The notes: generated from the letters alone by a model not told the origin. Positions 45,912 to 56,412 are shown, numbered from the stretch's first letter. The stretch: 64,000 bases of DNA from Halopseudomonas xinjiangensis (GCA_011050525.1 DRFO01000014.1:1-64000); one strand, 5' to 3'. Numbers and translations: made by a program.

Positions 45912-47036
45912 TCAGAGTTTCTCCAGAGCCTGCTTGAGGTTGGCCACGGTCCGCTCGATATTCTGCAATTTATCCAGACCGAACAGTCCCACGCGGAAGC
46001 TCCGGAAATTCGCCGGCTCGTCACACATCAGCGGTACACCGGCGGCGGTCTGCAGGCCCAGCGCGCCGAACGCCTTGCCATTGTGAATGCCTTCGTCGGC
46101 GGTATAGCTGACCACCACCCCTGGCGCTTCAAAGCCGTGCGCCGCCACGCTCCGGAAGCCCTTGCCAGCCAGCAGCTCGCGTACCTGTCGGCCTAGCTGG
46201 TGTTGCTCTTCCTTGACCTTGGCGAAGCCATAGCGGCGGGTTTCCAGCATGGTGTCGCGGAATTGTCTCAATGCATCCGTGGGCATGGTTGCATGGTAGG
46301 CATGGCCACCGTTCTCGTAGGCTTGCATGATCTGCAGCCACTTTTTCAGATCGCAGGCGAAGCTGTTGCTGGTGGTGTCGGCAATGCGTTCGACCGCCAG
46401 CCGGCTCAGCATCACCAGCGCGCTGCAAGGGGAGGCGCTCCAGCCCTTCTGCGGGGCGCTGATCAATACGTCGATTCCGCAGGCCTGCATGTCGACCCAG
46501 ACGGTGCCCGAGGCGATACAGTCAAGTACGAACAAACCGCCCACCTCATGTACGGCATCAGCGACGGCACGCAGGTAGTCGTCAGGCAGGATGATGCCAG
46601 AGGCGGTTTCCACGTGCGGCGCGAAAACCAGGTCGGGTTTGCTCCGGCGGATTTCGGCGGTGACTTCTTCGATGGAAGCCGGCGCGAAGGGCGCCTGATC
46701 ACCCGCCTCGGTCTGTTGCGCCTTCATGACCGTTTCCAGTGAAGGTAACTGTCCCATCTCGAAAATCTGCGTCCAGCGATAGCTGAACCAGCCATTGCGG
46801 ATGACCAGACAATGTTTGTCTTTTGCAAATTGGCGCGCCACCGCTTCCATTCCATAGGTGCCGCCGCCAGGAACCACAGCAACGGCCGCTGCCTGGTAGA
46901 CCTCCTTCAAGGTGGTGGAAATGTCGCGCATGACCTGTTGAAAGGCGCCGGACATATGGTTGAGCGAGCGGTCGGTAAAAACGACGGAGTATTCAAGCAG
47001 GCCGTCGGGATCTACGGCAGGTACCAGGTTGCACAC
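45912..47036 (-). CDS. Class V aminotransferase, substrate unassigned
   Basis: A PLP-dependent class V aminotransferase of 374 residues. Features include VPGGGTYGMEAVARQF (phosphate-binding start), FAPHVETASGIILPDDYL, FVLDCIASGTVWVDMQACGIDVLISAPQKGWSASP with the PLP lysine in APQKGWS, and a C-terminal FRVGLFGLD region. It is in the alanine-glyoxylate/serine-pyruvate/2-aminoethylphosphonate group. It lies 158 bp downstream of spuH on the same strand, after a strong hairpin, so it may or may not belong to the spu transcript. A role in disposing of amino groups from polyamine breakdown is possible but not shown. Confidence 0.8.
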   Translation of the reverse strand: MCNLVPAVDPDGLLEYSVVFTDRSLNHMSGAFQQVMRDISTTLKEVYQAAAVAVVPGGGTYGMEAVARQFAKDKHCLVIRNGWFSYRWTQIFEMGQLPSLETVMKAQQTEAGDQAPFAPASIEEVTAEIRRSKPDLVFAPHVETASGIILPDDYLRAVADAVHEVGGLFVLDCIASGTVWVDMQACGIDVLISAPQKGWSASPCSALVMLSRLAVERIADTTSNSFACDLKKWLQIMQAYENGGHAYHATMPTDALRQFRDTMLETRRYGFAKVKEEQHQLGRQVRELLAGKGFRSVAAHGFEAPGVVVSYTADEGIHNGKAFGALGLQTAAGVPLMCDEPANFRSFRVGLFGLDKLQNIERTVANLKQALEKL

Positions 47037-47063
47037 TGTACGGCTCTCCTAGGCAGGAACGGT

Positions 47064-47090
47064 GACCACGCGGATCAAGCCCGCGTGGTC
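47064..47090 (-). terminator. Ten-pair hairpin downstream of the spu operon
   Basis: GACCACGCGG (47064-47073) and CCGCGTGGTC (47081-47090) are perfect inverted repeats with a seven-base loop. The site lies 104 bp after the spuH stop and 28 bp before the aminotransferase start, all on the minus strand. It may end or attenuate the spu transcript. No T-run follows. Confidence 0.5.
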
Positions 47091-47193
47091 GGTTAGCCTT
47101 ATCCTAACCTGATTTGCCAGGTCATTCTCGGGCTAGGTGATAGAAGAAACTGGCGGGCTGGTCAGGATTGATCTCGCTCCATCGATTCGACGT

Positions 47194-48027
47194 CTAGGTA
47201 GCCGCATCATCCGGCGCCGGCGCGCGCGCGCGTTTGTCGGCGCTGCGGGCAATAAACCAGGCCAGCAAGGTAAACAGTGATACCGCCAACAGGATTACGC
47301 TGGCGATGGCGTTGATCTCGGGTTTGACGCCTAGCCGTACTGACGAGAAGACTTCCATGGGCAGGGTGGTCGCGCCGGGACCGGAGACGAAGCTGGCGAG
47401 CACAAGGTCATCGAGCGATAGCGTGAAGGCGAGCAGCCAGCCCGCGGCAATCGATGGCGCAATCATGGGTACTGTAATCAGCAGAAAGGTTTTCCACGGT
47501 GGGCTGCCAAGATCCATGGCCGCTTCCTCGATGGACTGATCGAGTTCGCCGAGTCTCCCGCTCACAACAATGGCTACATAGGAGGTGGCGAAGGTCGTAT
47601 GGGCGATCCAGATGGTCATCATGCCGCGCTCGGCCGGCCAGCCAACGGCTTCCGCCATGGCGACGAACAGCAGCAATAATGACAACCCCGTGATGACTTC
47701 CGGCATGACCAGTGGCGCGGTTACCAGGCCGGAAAACAGGGTGCGGCCACGAAAGCGCTTGATGCGCGTCATGACGAACGCCGCCAGGGTTCCCAGCGCG
47801 ACCGCCGCAGTGGCGGTGAAAAAGGCGATCTGCAAGCTGCGCTTGACCGCGCTCATCAGCTGGGTGTTGTCCAGAAGGCCGACATACCAGTGCACGGACC
47901 AGCCGCCCCAGACGGTCACCAGACGGGACGCATTGAATGAATAGATGACCAGGATGATCATCGGGATGTAGATGAAGGCCAGCCCCACCCACAGCATGAA
48001 GACAGAGAATGTCGGCCGCGTATTCAT
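47194..48027 (-). CDS. spuH: Polyamine ABC transporter permease SpuH (PotI-type)
   Basis: Second inner-membrane permease of the putrescine/spermidine importer, 277 residues with six helices and the EAA-type coupling loop (SIEEAAMDLGSPPWKTFLLITVPMIAPS). It resembles PotI/PotC. Its ATG overlaps the SpuG stop by four bases (48024-48027), giving translational coupling. It is the last gene of the spuABCDEFGH order, the same as in P. aeruginosa. Confidence 0.93.
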   Translation of the reverse strand: MNTRPTFSVFMLWVGLAFIYIPMIILVIYSFNASRLVTVWGGWSVHWYVGLLDNTQLMSAVKRSLQIAFFTATAAVALGTLAAFVMTRIKRFRGRTLFSGLVTAPLVMPEVITGLSLLLLFVAMAEAVGWPAERGMMTIWIAHTTFATSYVAIVVSGRLGELDQSIEEAAMDLGSPPWKTFLLITVPMIAPSIAAGWLLAFTLSLDDLVLASFVSGPGATTLPMEVFSSVRLGVKPEINAIASVILLAVSLFTLLAWFIARSADKRARAPAPDDAAT

Positions 48028-48929
48028 GCGTTTCTCTCCATGGCCCTGGACTGGTTGTAGTGGAACAGGATGATAGGAATCAGCAGGATCGCCAGCATGA
48101 TAATTGCCAGGGCAGACGCCACCGGCCAGTCGCGATTGTTGAAGAACTCCTGCCAGAGAATCTTGCCGATCATCAATGTTTCCGGTCCGCCCAGCAGTTC
48201 CGGAATAACGAATTCACCCACCACCGGGATAAACACCAGCATGGAGCCTGCGATGATGCCGCTCTTGGACAGCGGTACGGTGACCTTCCAGAACGCCTTG
48301 ACCTTACCGGCGCCCAGGTCCATCGCGGCCTCCAGCAATGTGTGGTCGTGTTTGACCAGGTTGGCATACAGCGGCAACACCATGAACGGCAGATAGGCAT
48401 AGACCACGCCTATGTACACCGCCGTATTGGTATTCAGAATCTGCATCGGCGTGTCGATAAGACCGATCGACATCAACGCCGAATTCAGCAAGCCGTTGGT
48501 GCTTAGAATGCCCATCCAGGCATAGACCCGGATAAGAATGGCCGTCCAGGTCGGCATCATTACCAGCAAAAGATAGACCAGCTGTTTTTCCCTGGGAGAT
48601 CGGGCGATGGCATAGGCCATCGGATAGCCAAGCGCCAGACAAATCAGGGTCGAAAAGAAGGCTATCTTGATCGACCCCAGATAGGCGGCGAAATACAGCG
48701 AGTCCTGGCTGAGGAATATGTAGTTGCCAAAATTCAGTGCTATCGCCAGGGATTGCTCGACATACTGGAAGAGCGGCTCGTAGGGCGGTATCGCAATTGC
48801 CGCCGCAGAGAAACTGATCTTGAGCACGATGGCGAAGGGTGCCAGGAAGAACAGAAACAGCCACAGATAGGGGACGCTGATGACCCAGAAGCGCCCGCCC
48901 GGCGTGATGCGAGAGATCAGCTTGTTCAT
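48024..48929 (-). CDS. spuG: Polyamine ABC transporter permease SpuG (PotH-type)
   Basis: First permease subunit, 301 residues with six membrane helices and the EAA loop (HTLLEAAMDLGAGKVKAFWKVTVPLSKSG). PotH/PotB type. The start at 48929 ([12 protein letters not shown]) overlaps the ATPase stop by four bases. The long frame continuing upstream is an artefact of reading antisense-free sequence inside the ATPase gene. It forms the transport channel with SpuH. Confidence 0.93.
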   Translation of the reverse strand: MNKLISRITPGGRFWVISVPYLWLFLFFLAPFAIVLKISFSAAAIAIPPYEPLFQYVEQSLAIALNFGNYIFLSQDSLYFAAYLGSIKIAFFSTLICLALGYPMAYAIARSPREKQLVYLLLVMMPTWTAILIRVYAWMGILSTNGLLNSALMSIGLIDTPMQILNTNTAVYIGVVYAYLPFMVLPLYANLVKHDHTLLEAAMDLGAGKVKAFWKVTVPLSKSGIIAGSMLVFIPVVGEFVIPELLGGPETLMIGKILWQEFFNNRDWPVASALAIIMLAILLIPIILFHYNQSRAMERNA

Positions 48930-50062
48930 GAGTGGAGTATCACCCCGGCGTCGTCGTCCCAGCTGATATAGACCTTGTCTTCCCAGGTCATGCGCGGCAG
49001 GCGCCGCTCCGAATTGGCGAAGAAAGCCTGCACGATCAGCCCGCTGTCCAGCTTGATATAGAACACCGAATGACCGCCGAGGTAGGCGATGTCGTGCACC
49101 TCGCCATGCGCCCAATTGTATTGCTGCTCGGGTTTTTCCGGACTGACCCAGACCTTTTCCGGCCGCAGGGCATAAACGATCTTGCGCTCCTGCGCGCGGG
49201 TGCTGATGCCGTGCCCCATGTAGATCGGGCGATCCAGCTGCGGGCAATCGATGATCGCGTGATCTTCCATGTCGGCCGTCAGCTCACCCTCGAATATGTT
49301 CACGCTGCCGATAAACTCGGCGACGTGTCGGCTGGCGGGACTTTCATAGATGTCCATCGGCGTGCCCGTCTGGGCAATCCAGCCCTGGTGCATGATGGAG
49401 ATGCGCTGAGCCATGGTCATCGCTTCTTCCTGATCGTGGGTTACCATGATGCAGGTCACGCCGACACGCTCGATGATTTCGACCAGTTCCAGCTGCATCT
49501 GCGAGCGCAGCTTCTTGTCCAGCGCGCCCATCGGCTCGTCCAGCAGCAACAGTTTGGGACTTTTGGCCAGAGAGCGGGCCAGGGCTACGCGCTGGCGCTG
49601 GCCGCCGGATAACTGGTTGGGTTTGCGCCGGGCATATTCGGTCATATGCACCAGCTTGAGCATTTCAGCAACCCGGGCGTTTACCTCGGCCTTGCTGAGC
49701 TTGTCCTGCTTGAGCCCGAAGGCAATGTTCTGCTCCACGGTCATATGCGGAAACAGCGCATAGGATTGGAACATCATATTGATTGGTCGCTGGTAGGGGG
49801 GCAGATCGGTGATGTCATGACCGTCGAGGAAAACTCGGCCCTCGCTGGGGCGTTCGAAGCCAGCCAGAATGCGCAACAGGGTCGATTTGCCGGACCCGGA
49901 ACCACCAAGCAGAGCAAAAATCTCGCCGCGATTGATGGTGAGACTCACATCATCCACAGCCAGAGCCTCGTCGAAGCGCTTGCTGATGCGCTCGATTCTG
50001 ACAAATTCATCCGGTTCCGCCTTGGCCATGGCTTGTTTCATGGCACCTGCTGCACCCACCAT
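48926..50062 (-). CDS. spuF: Polyamine ABC transporter ATPase SpuF (PotA/PotG-type)
   Basis: ATP-binding subunit of 378 residues that powers polyamine import. Walker A is GGSGSGKST, the signature is [17 protein letters not shown], and Walker B is [16 protein letters not shown], followed by the switch His in [12 protein letters not shown]-terminal TOBE-like regulatory domain (about residues 280-378) follows. The ATG at 50062 has a GGAGAAG site. The gene is separated from the binding-protein gene by 117 bp that contain a hairpin, whereas the two permeases downstream are overlapped. Confidence 0.93.
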   Translation of the reverse strand: MVGAAGAMKQAMAKAEPDEFVRIERISKRFDEALAVDDVSLTINRGEIFALLGGSGSGKSTLLRILAGFERPSEGRVFLDGHDITDLPPYQRPINMMFQSYALFPHMTVEQNIAFGLKQDKLSKAEVNARVAEMLKLVHMTEYARRKPNQLSGGQRQRVALARSLAKSPKLLLLDEPMGALDKKLRSQMQLELVEIIERVGVTCIMVTHDQEEAMTMAQRISIMHQGWIAQTGTPMDIYESPASRHVAEFIGSVNIFEGELTADMEDHAIIDCPQLDRPIYMGHGISTRAQERKIVYALRPEKVWVSPEKPEQQYNWAHGEVHDIAYLGGHSVFYIKLDSGLIVQAFFANSERRLPRMTWEDKVYISWDDDAGVILHS

Positions 50063-50145
50063 AATCTTCTCCGAATAACGCTGTACCGCTTTTTTACTGC
50101 TTCGCCAGACTAGCGTCGAACCAGCTTGTTGGTGTTTGTTGCGAA

Positions 50146-50169
50146 GAGGGCTGCCCTTCGACAGCCCTC
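50146..50169 (-). other. Intercistronic hairpin between spuE and spuF
   Basis: GAGGGCTG (50146-50153) and CAGCCCTC (50162-50169) form an eight-pair stem with an eight-base loop, 10 bp after the binding-protein stop. No T-run follows, so it is likely an mRNA-stabilising or partly terminating element that lowers ATPase and permease output relative to the binding protein. Confidence 0.55.
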
Positions 50170-50179
50170 CAGCAAGGCA

Positions 50180-51283
50180 TTACTGTCCGGATTTGACGCG
50201 ATTCCAGGAGCGAGTAACGATGCGCTGGGCCGCCAGGGGGCGGGGCTCGGCGACATACAGCTTCTTCATCACTTCGTCGGTGGGGTAAATGGCCGGGTCG
50301 TTGAGAATCTCGGGATCGACCAACTCGTTGGCAGCCTTGTTTGGGTTGGCGTAAGCCACGTAATCGGTGATCGGCGCGACAACATCAGGACGCAGGATGT
50401 AGTTGATGAAGGTGTGAGCATTTTCCGGATTGGGTGCATCCTTGGGAATGGCCATCATATCGAACCATAGCTGGGTTCCTTCCTTCGGAATGGTATAGGC
50501 GATATTGACGCCGTTCTCGCTTTCCTCGGCGCGGGCAGCTGCCTGGAACACGTCACCGGAGAAGCCGACTGCCACGCAGATGTCGCCGTTGGCCAGGTCG
50601 CTGATGTAGCGTGAGGAATGGAAATACTTGACCGAGTCACGCACGCTCAACAGCAGTTCCTCGGCCTTCTTGAGATCCTCGGTCTTGGTGCTGTTCGGAT
50701 CGAGCCCCAGGTAGCCCAGCGCAGAGGTCATCATGTCGTCCCCTGAGTCGAGCATGGAGATGCCGCAACTGGCAAGCTTGCTGGCGACTTCAGGCTTGAA
50801 TACCAGATCCCACGAGTTGACCGGCGCGTCTTCGCCGAGAATTGCCGTTACCTTGTCGACGTTATAGCCGATGCCGTTGGTACCCCACATGTAGGGAACC
50901 GCGTGGGCAGCGCCCGGGTCGACAGTCTCCAGCTGGGCCATCAGATCCGGGTCCAGGTTTTTCATGTTGGGCAGTTGGCTCTTGTCCAGTTCCTGATAGA
51001 CGCCGGCCTGAATCTGCTTGGTCAGGAAGTGGTTGGAGGGAATGACGATGTCAAACCCGGAGCGGCCTGTCAGCAGGCGGGCGTCGAGCACTTCGTTGGA
51101 GTCATAGACATCGTAGGTAACCTTGATGCCGGTTTCCTTTTCGAAGTTGGCAATGGTGTCTTCGGCGATGTAGTCAGACCAGTTGAATATCTTCAACTCT
51201 TCGGCAGCCTGGGCGCTGATCGCGCTCCCTAACAGGGCGGCAGTCGTCAGGACCAACAGCTTTTTTTGTATTGGATGCTTCAT
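50180..51283 (-). CDS. spuE: Periplasmic polyamine-binding protein (SpuE position)
   Basis: A 367-residue PotF/PotD-type binding protein with a signal peptide (cleavage near AQA-AEE). Typical segments are [35 protein letters not shown] and the C-terminal ITRSWNRVKSG-like ending. It delivers putrescine or spermidine to SpuFGH. The ligand-pocket segment reads LWFDMMAIP with Trp273 at the position that, as I recall, distinguishes spermidine-binding SpuE (Trp) from putrescine-binding SpuD (Phe). The symbol is by gene order; by length (367) it resembles P. aeruginosa SpuD more. An AGGAGATA site precedes the ATG. Confidence 0.88.
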   Translation of the reverse strand: MKHPIQKKLLVLTTAALLGSAISAQAAEELKIFNWSDYIAEDTIANFEKETGIKVTYDVYDSNEVLDARLLTGRSGFDIVIPSNHFLTKQIQAGVYQELDKSQLPNMKNLDPDLMAQLETVDPGAAHAVPYMWGTNGIGYNVDKVTAILGEDAPVNSWDLVFKPEVASKLASCGISMLDSGDDMMTSALGYLGLDPNSTKTEDLKKAEELLLSVRDSVKYFHSSRYISDLANGDICVAVGFSGDVFQAAARAEESENGVNIAYTIPKEGTQLWFDMMAIPKDAPNPENAHTFINYILRPDVVAPITDYVAYANPNKAANELVDPEILNDPAIYPTDEVMKKLYVAEPRPLAAQRIVTRSWNRVKSGQ

Positions 51284-51338
51284 GGTATCTCCTGTGGCAG
51301 CCCCATGTGGCGTTTAGCCTGGGCTGTTCTTTCTTGGG

Positions 51339-51359
51339 CGCCGGGTCACAGACCCGGCG
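51339..51359 (-). other. Intercistronic hairpin between the two polyamine-binding-protein genes
   Basis: CGCCGGGTC (51339-51347) and GACCCGGCG (51351-51359) are perfect nine-base inverted repeats with a three-base loop, 15 bp after the stop of the upstream binding-protein gene. The following transcript bases are A-rich, not U-rich. It fits a stabilising or attenuating element. Confidence 0.55.
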
Positions 51360-51373
51360 GGTTCGGCTTCCTG

Positions 51374-52474
<1,101 letters not shown>

Positions 52475-52561
52475 TCAGCTCTCCATCCATTCAACGTTAA
52501 CGGGTGCGGACAATGTCCGGTCGTTTCCTTCCACGTCGGAGCAGCACTGGCCCGAACCAGA

Positions 52562-53935
52562 TCAGATACCCAGTTGCTCCGCTGTCAGGTCAAGGCACAG
52601 CCTGATTCTTTTAACCAGCTCATCGATTTCCGCAAGGCTGATCACCAAGGGTGGAGACATGATCATGGTGTCGCCAACGGCCCGCATGACCAGCCCGTTG
52701 CGCACGCAAAGATCCCGGCACAAAGACCCGGCGCTGCCCTTCTCGGCGAAGCGCTCGCGTGTGGCCTTGTTTTTGACCAGCTCAATGGCGCCGAGCAAGC
52801 CGACCCCCCGCACCTCGCCGACCAACCGATGCGCTGCCAGCTCGGCTATTTTGCTCTGCAAATAAGGTGCCGCTTCGTTCTTAACGTAATCGACGATTTT
52901 CTCGTCACGCAAGATCCGTAAATTTTCCAGCCCCACTGCCGCGGCAACCGGGTGACCGGAATAGGTGTAGCCGTGGAAGAACTCGCCGCCGTCGTCGATC
53001 AGCGCATTGGCCACGCGGTCGCCGACAATGACCCCACCCATTGGCAAGTACCCTGAGGTCATGCCCTTGGCGATGGGCATCAGATCGGGCTTGAGGTCGT
53101 AATACTGGCTGCCGAACCACTCGCCGGTCCGGCCGAAGCCGCAGATAACCTCGTCGATCACCAGCAGAATGTCGTATTTCGCCAGAATGCGCTTGACCTC
53201 AGGCCAGTAGGTAACGGGGGGGACGATAACGCCTCCGGCGCCCTGGATTGGTTCTGCTATAAAAGCCGCCACCTGATCCTCGCCCAGCTCTTCGATCCTG
53301 GCTTCCAGCTGCCGCGCTGCCCACAAGCCAAACTCATCGGGACTCATGTCGCCACCTTCGCCATACCAGTAGGGCTGGGCAATGTGCACTATGCCGGGAA
53401 TGGGAAGGTCGCCCTGTTCATGCATGACCGACATACCGCCCAGGCTGGCTCCGGCCACGGTCGAGCCGTGATATCCATTCACCCGCCCGATAATGGTTTT
53501 CTTGGTCGGCTTGCCCTTGAGGTCCCAATACCGGCGTACCATGCGCAGCACCGTATCGTTGGCTTCAGACCCCGATCCGGTAAAAAATACATGGTTCATG
53601 TGGGCTGGCGCTATGTCAGCGATGGCCGCAGCCAGCTTCACGGCCGGGGGGTTGGTACACTGGAAGAAGCTGTTGTAGTAGGGCAGCTCGCGCATCTGCC
53701 GGTAGGCAACATCCGCCAGTTCGGTACGGCCATAGCCAATATTCACGCACCAGAGGCCGGCCATTCCGTCGAGGATCTGCTTGCCGTCGGTATCCCATAG
53801 ATACACTCCCTCGGCACGCTCGATGATGCGAGTGCCCCGTGCGCCAAGGTCCTTGTGGTCAGTGAAAGGGTGCAGATAATGTGCGGCGTCCATCGCCTGG
53901 AGCTCAGCGGTGCTGTGTTTGGTCACATTGGTCAT
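52562..53935 (-). CDS. spuC: Putrescine-pyruvate aminotransferase SpuC
   Basis: A class III PLP aminotransferase of 457 residues that converts putrescine to 4-aminobutyraldehyde with pyruvate as acceptor. Visible motifs are VFFTGSGSEANDTVLRMVRRYW, GYHGSTVAGASLGGMSVMHEQ, LVIDEVICGFGRTGEWFGSQ and the PLP lysine in MPIAKGMTSGYLPMGG. Length equals that of P. aeruginosa SpuC as I recall it (456). It may also act on cadaverine. An AGGAACAGGA ribosome site precedes the ATG at 53935. It lies between spuB and spuD in the conserved order. Confidence 0.93.
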   Translation of the reverse strand: MTNVTKHSTAELQAMDAAHYLHPFTDHKDLGARGTRIIERAEGVYLWDTDGKQILDGMAGLWCVNIGYGRTELADVAYRQMRELPYYNSFFQCTNPPAVKLAAAIADIAPAHMNHVFFTGSGSEANDTVLRMVRRYWDLKGKPTKKTIIGRVNGYHGSTVAGASLGGMSVMHEQGDLPIPGIVHIAQPYWYGEGGDMSPDEFGLWAARQLEARIEELGEDQVAAFIAEPIQGAGGVIVPPVTYWPEVKRILAKYDILLVIDEVICGFGRTGEWFGSQYYDLKPDLMPIAKGMTSGYLPMGGVIVGDRVANALIDDGGEFFHGYTYSGHPVAAAVGLENLRILRDEKIVDYVKNEAAPYLQSKIAELAAHRLVGEVRGVGLLGAIELVKNKATRERFAEKGSAGSLCRDLCVRNGLVMRAVGDTMIMSPPLVISLAEIDELVKRIRLCLDLTAEQLGI

Positions 53936-53955
53936 TCCTGTTCCTCTACTTCCTT

Positions 53956-54016
53956 GCTTCGCCTGCGATGGGCTGCAATGCGAAGCTGAAACTGGGGCGC
54001 CCCCCAGCGAGGGCGC
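53956..54016 (-). other. Two inverted repeats in the spuB-spuC gap
   Basis: GCTTCGC (53956-53962) pairs with GCGAAGC (53980-53986), and GCGCCC (53997-54002) pairs with GGGCGC (54011-54016). Both lie between the spuB stop (54033) and the spuC start (53935). They could form mRNA structures between the two genes. Neither has a T-run in the direction of transcription. Confidence 0.4.
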
Positions 54017-54032
54017 TTTGATGATCGTGCGG

Positions 54033-55379
54033 TTAAACGCTCAGCAGCAAAAATTCACGCTCCCATGAGCTGATCACCCGTTTGTAGTTCTCGTGCTCGA
54101 CGCGCTTCACCGAGACGTAGCCGCGGCAGAATTTCTCGCCGAGGACTTCTTCTATGTCCTTGCACTGCTCCATACGCTCGAGCGCGGCCTCCAGCGTGAA
54201 GGGCAGGCGCAGGTTGCGTCGCTCGTAGGCGCGGCCGGTAACGGGAGCTGACGGGTCCATCTTGCCGACCATGCCCAGATAGCCGCAGAGCAGGCTGCCG
54301 GCGATGGCGATATACGGGTTGGCATCGGCGCCTGGCAAGCGGTTTTCCACCCTACGGTTCTGCGGGTCGGAGTCAGGAACGCGCAATCCGGCGGTGCGGT
54401 TTTCTTCGCCCCATTCCACGTTGACCGGGGCAGAGGTGTCTGGCAGAAAGCGCCGAAACGAGTTCACGTTGGGGGCAAACAGTGGCAACACCTCGGGGAT
54501 GTATCGCTGCAAACCGCCGATGTGATGCAAAAACAGATCGCTCATGGAGCCATCTGGATTGGAGAAGATGTTCTTGCCGGTCTCGCGATCCAGAATGCTC
54601 TGGTGCAGGTGCATCGCGCTGCCCGGCTCATTGGTGATCGGCTTGGCCATAAAGGTGGCGGTTATATCGTGCTTGAGCGCCGCCTCGCGCATGGTGCGCT
54701 TGAATACCAGGATCTGATCCGCCAGATGTAGCGGGTCACCGTGGCGGAAATTGATTTCCATCTGCGCGGTGCCTTCCTCATGGATCAGCGTATCGAGATC
54801 CAGCCCCTGGGCCTCGCACCAGTCATACATGTCTTCGAACAGCGGATCGAATTCGTTGGCGGCGTCGATGGAAAACGACTGACGGCCGGTTTCCTGGCGG
54901 CCCGAGCGGCCGATAGGCGGCTGTAACGGCAAGTCCGGGTCTTCGTTACGCTTGGTCAGATAGAATTCCATTTCCGGCGCAACGATGGGTTGCCAGCCCT
55001 TTTCTTCATAGAGCTTGAGCACCTTCTTGAGAATGTTGCGCGGCGACATCTCGATTGGATTGCCTTTTTTGTCATAGCAATCATGGATGATCTGCGCGGT
55101 TGGCTCGATAGCCCACGGCACCAGGTAGATCCCGCTGGGGTCCGGTTTGCAGATCATGTCTATATCGGCAGGGTCGAGTAGTTCGTAGTAAATGTCGTCT
55201 TCAACATAGTCACCGGTTACCGACTGCAACAGGATGCTTTCCGGCAGGCGCATGCCTTTTTCCGAAATGAACTTGAGCGTCGGTGCTATCTTGCCGCGGG
55301 CAATGCCGGTCAGGTCGCTGACCATGCATTCCACTTCGGTAATCTTGCGTTCCTTCAGCCATGCTTCGATGGTATTCAT
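54033..55379 (-). CDS. spuB: Gamma-glutamylpolyamine synthetase SpuB (glutamine synthetase family)
   Basis: A 448-residue glutamine synthetase homologue that attaches glutamate to a polyamine with ATP, the first step of the gamma-glutamyl route. The active-site pattern is conserved: VAPEMEFYLTKR, GTAQMEINFRHGDPL, FMAKPITNEPGSAMHLHQSI, and the GADANPYIAIAGSLLCGYLG C-terminal signature. The start at 55379 overlaps the spuA stop by four bases. In pseudomonads this enzyme is a paralogue of SpuI and PauA-type synthetases; which amine each prefers cannot be read from sequence. Confidence 0.9.
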   Translation of the reverse strand: MNTIEAWLKERKITEVECMVSDLTGIARGKIAPTLKFISEKGMRLPESILLQSVTGDYVEDDIYYELLDPADIDMICKPDPSGIYLVPWAIEPTAQIIHDCYDKKGNPIEMSPRNILKKVLKLYEEKGWQPIVAPEMEFYLTKRNEDPDLPLQPPIGRSGRQETGRQSFSIDAANEFDPLFEDMYDWCEAQGLDLDTLIHEEGTAQMEINFRHGDPLHLADQILVFKRTMREAALKHDITATFMAKPITNEPGSAMHLHQSILDRETGKNIFSNPDGSMSDLFLHHIGGLQRYIPEVLPLFAPNVNSFRRFLPDTSAPVNVEWGEENRTAGLRVPDSDPQNRRVENRLPGADANPYIAIAGSLLCGYLGMVGKMDPSAPVTGRAYERRNLRLPFTLEAALERMEQCKDIEEVLGEKFCRGYVSVKRVEHENYKRVISSWEREFLLLSV

Positions 55380-56140
55380 AAAATCCTCTGTGCCGCGCGT
55401 GCCCGGCAGGCATTTCCAAACGCCTTGAATATCGACAGATAGAAAGTGCTGGTTTCAACCTTCCATTCTGGATGCCATTGCACGCCTAGCGCGAAATTGG
55501 GAGCGTGGGTAACCGAAAAGGCTTCGATCAACCCGTCAGGTGCGGTCGCTTCAGGCTGCAGTCCCGGCGCCAGGCGATCAATTCCCTGAGTATGCAGGGA
55601 ATTCACGCGCGCCGAACTGCAGCCTGACAGTTCATAGAGTAGACCTCCCGGTTCGATATGAACCTCGTGCGCCAGGCCATACTGCACGTCTACCGGCTGG
55701 GTCTTGTCTTCGCGGTGTTCAATATAGCCCTCTAGCTCATGCAACCGCTGGTGCAGGGTGCCGCCGAAGGCCACGTTCATCTCCTGAAAGCCACGGCACA
55801 GGCCGAGTACTGGAACGCCTCGCTCGATGGCGGTCTTGATGAGGGGTAGGGTGGTTGCATCGCGCTGGGCATCATGGCGAGTACCTTCGGCGCTGGCGCT
55901 GCCGCCGTAGTGATGTGGCTCGACGTTCGACGGTGATCCGGTGAACATCAGGCCATGCAGGGAATCGAGCAGTTGGTCGACGTCCAGCCGATCACCCAGC
56001 GCCGGAATCAGCAGGGGCAGCCCGCCGGCGCCGTTTACCACGCCGAGGATGTATTTCTCCCCGACTATATGAAAGGGATGCAGCCCGGTTTTATCGGTGC
56101 AGCAGGAGATTCCTATGAGAGGCTTGAGCTCGGCTGACAT
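55376..56140 (-). CDS. spuA: Gamma-glutamyl-GABA hydrolase SpuA (PuuD-type class I amidotransferase)
   Basis: A 254-residue class I glutamine amidotransferase-like hydrolase that releases GABA from gamma-glutamyl-GABA. The nucleophile elbow VLGLCRGFQEMNVAFGG contains the catalytic Cys, and the His/Glu pair lies in LGVQWHPEWKVE. It is the first gene of the spu operon. The ribosome site is weak. The region before the ATG is AT-rich and shared with the divergent spuI gene. The PuuD-like family is well known from E. coli. Confidence 0.92.
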   Translation of the reverse strand: MSAELKPLIGISCCTDKTGLHPFHIVGEKYILGVVNGAGGLPLLIPALGDRLDVDQLLDSLHGLMFTGSPSNVEPHHYGGSASAEGTRHDAQRDATTLPLIKTAIERGVPVLGLCRGFQEMNVAFGGTLHQRLHELEGYIEHREDKTQPVDVQYGLAHEVHIEPGGLLYELSGCSSARVNSLHTQGIDRLAPGLQPEATAPDGLIEAFSVTHAPNFALGVQWHPEWKVETSTFYLSIFKAFGNACRARAAQRIL

Positions 56141-56412
56141 GGTTTAGCGTCTGTAGTGAATAACGTACATGTGAGTATTGTTGTTCAATTTTTTATACAA
56201 TAGCAGCAAAAAATACTTAACACAAAAACCACCCTGACTTGTTTTTCCGAGCGGCCGAGAAGCCTGTAAAAGCGCTGCGAAGGCCAAAAATGGTGCATGC
56301 TGCACTAATGTTGAGCGCCGTTGTCTCCCTTGACTCGCTGTGGCCTTTCAGATTTACTCTGACCATAGAACCATCGTGATTGATATATTTTACAAACAAC
56401 AGGTGACAACCC
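56141..56412. promoter_or_regulatory. Divergent promoter region between spuA and spuI
   Basis: This 272-bp region is AT-rich at 56155-56225 (spuA side) and 56375-56400 (spuI side). The 10-mer AATAACGTAC at 56159-56168 repeats the one upstream of bauA/kauB. I see no long palindrome. The region probably binds the polyamine-responsive regulator of the locus (PauR in P. aeruginosa), but I do not know its motif well enough to mark it. Confidence 0.45.
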
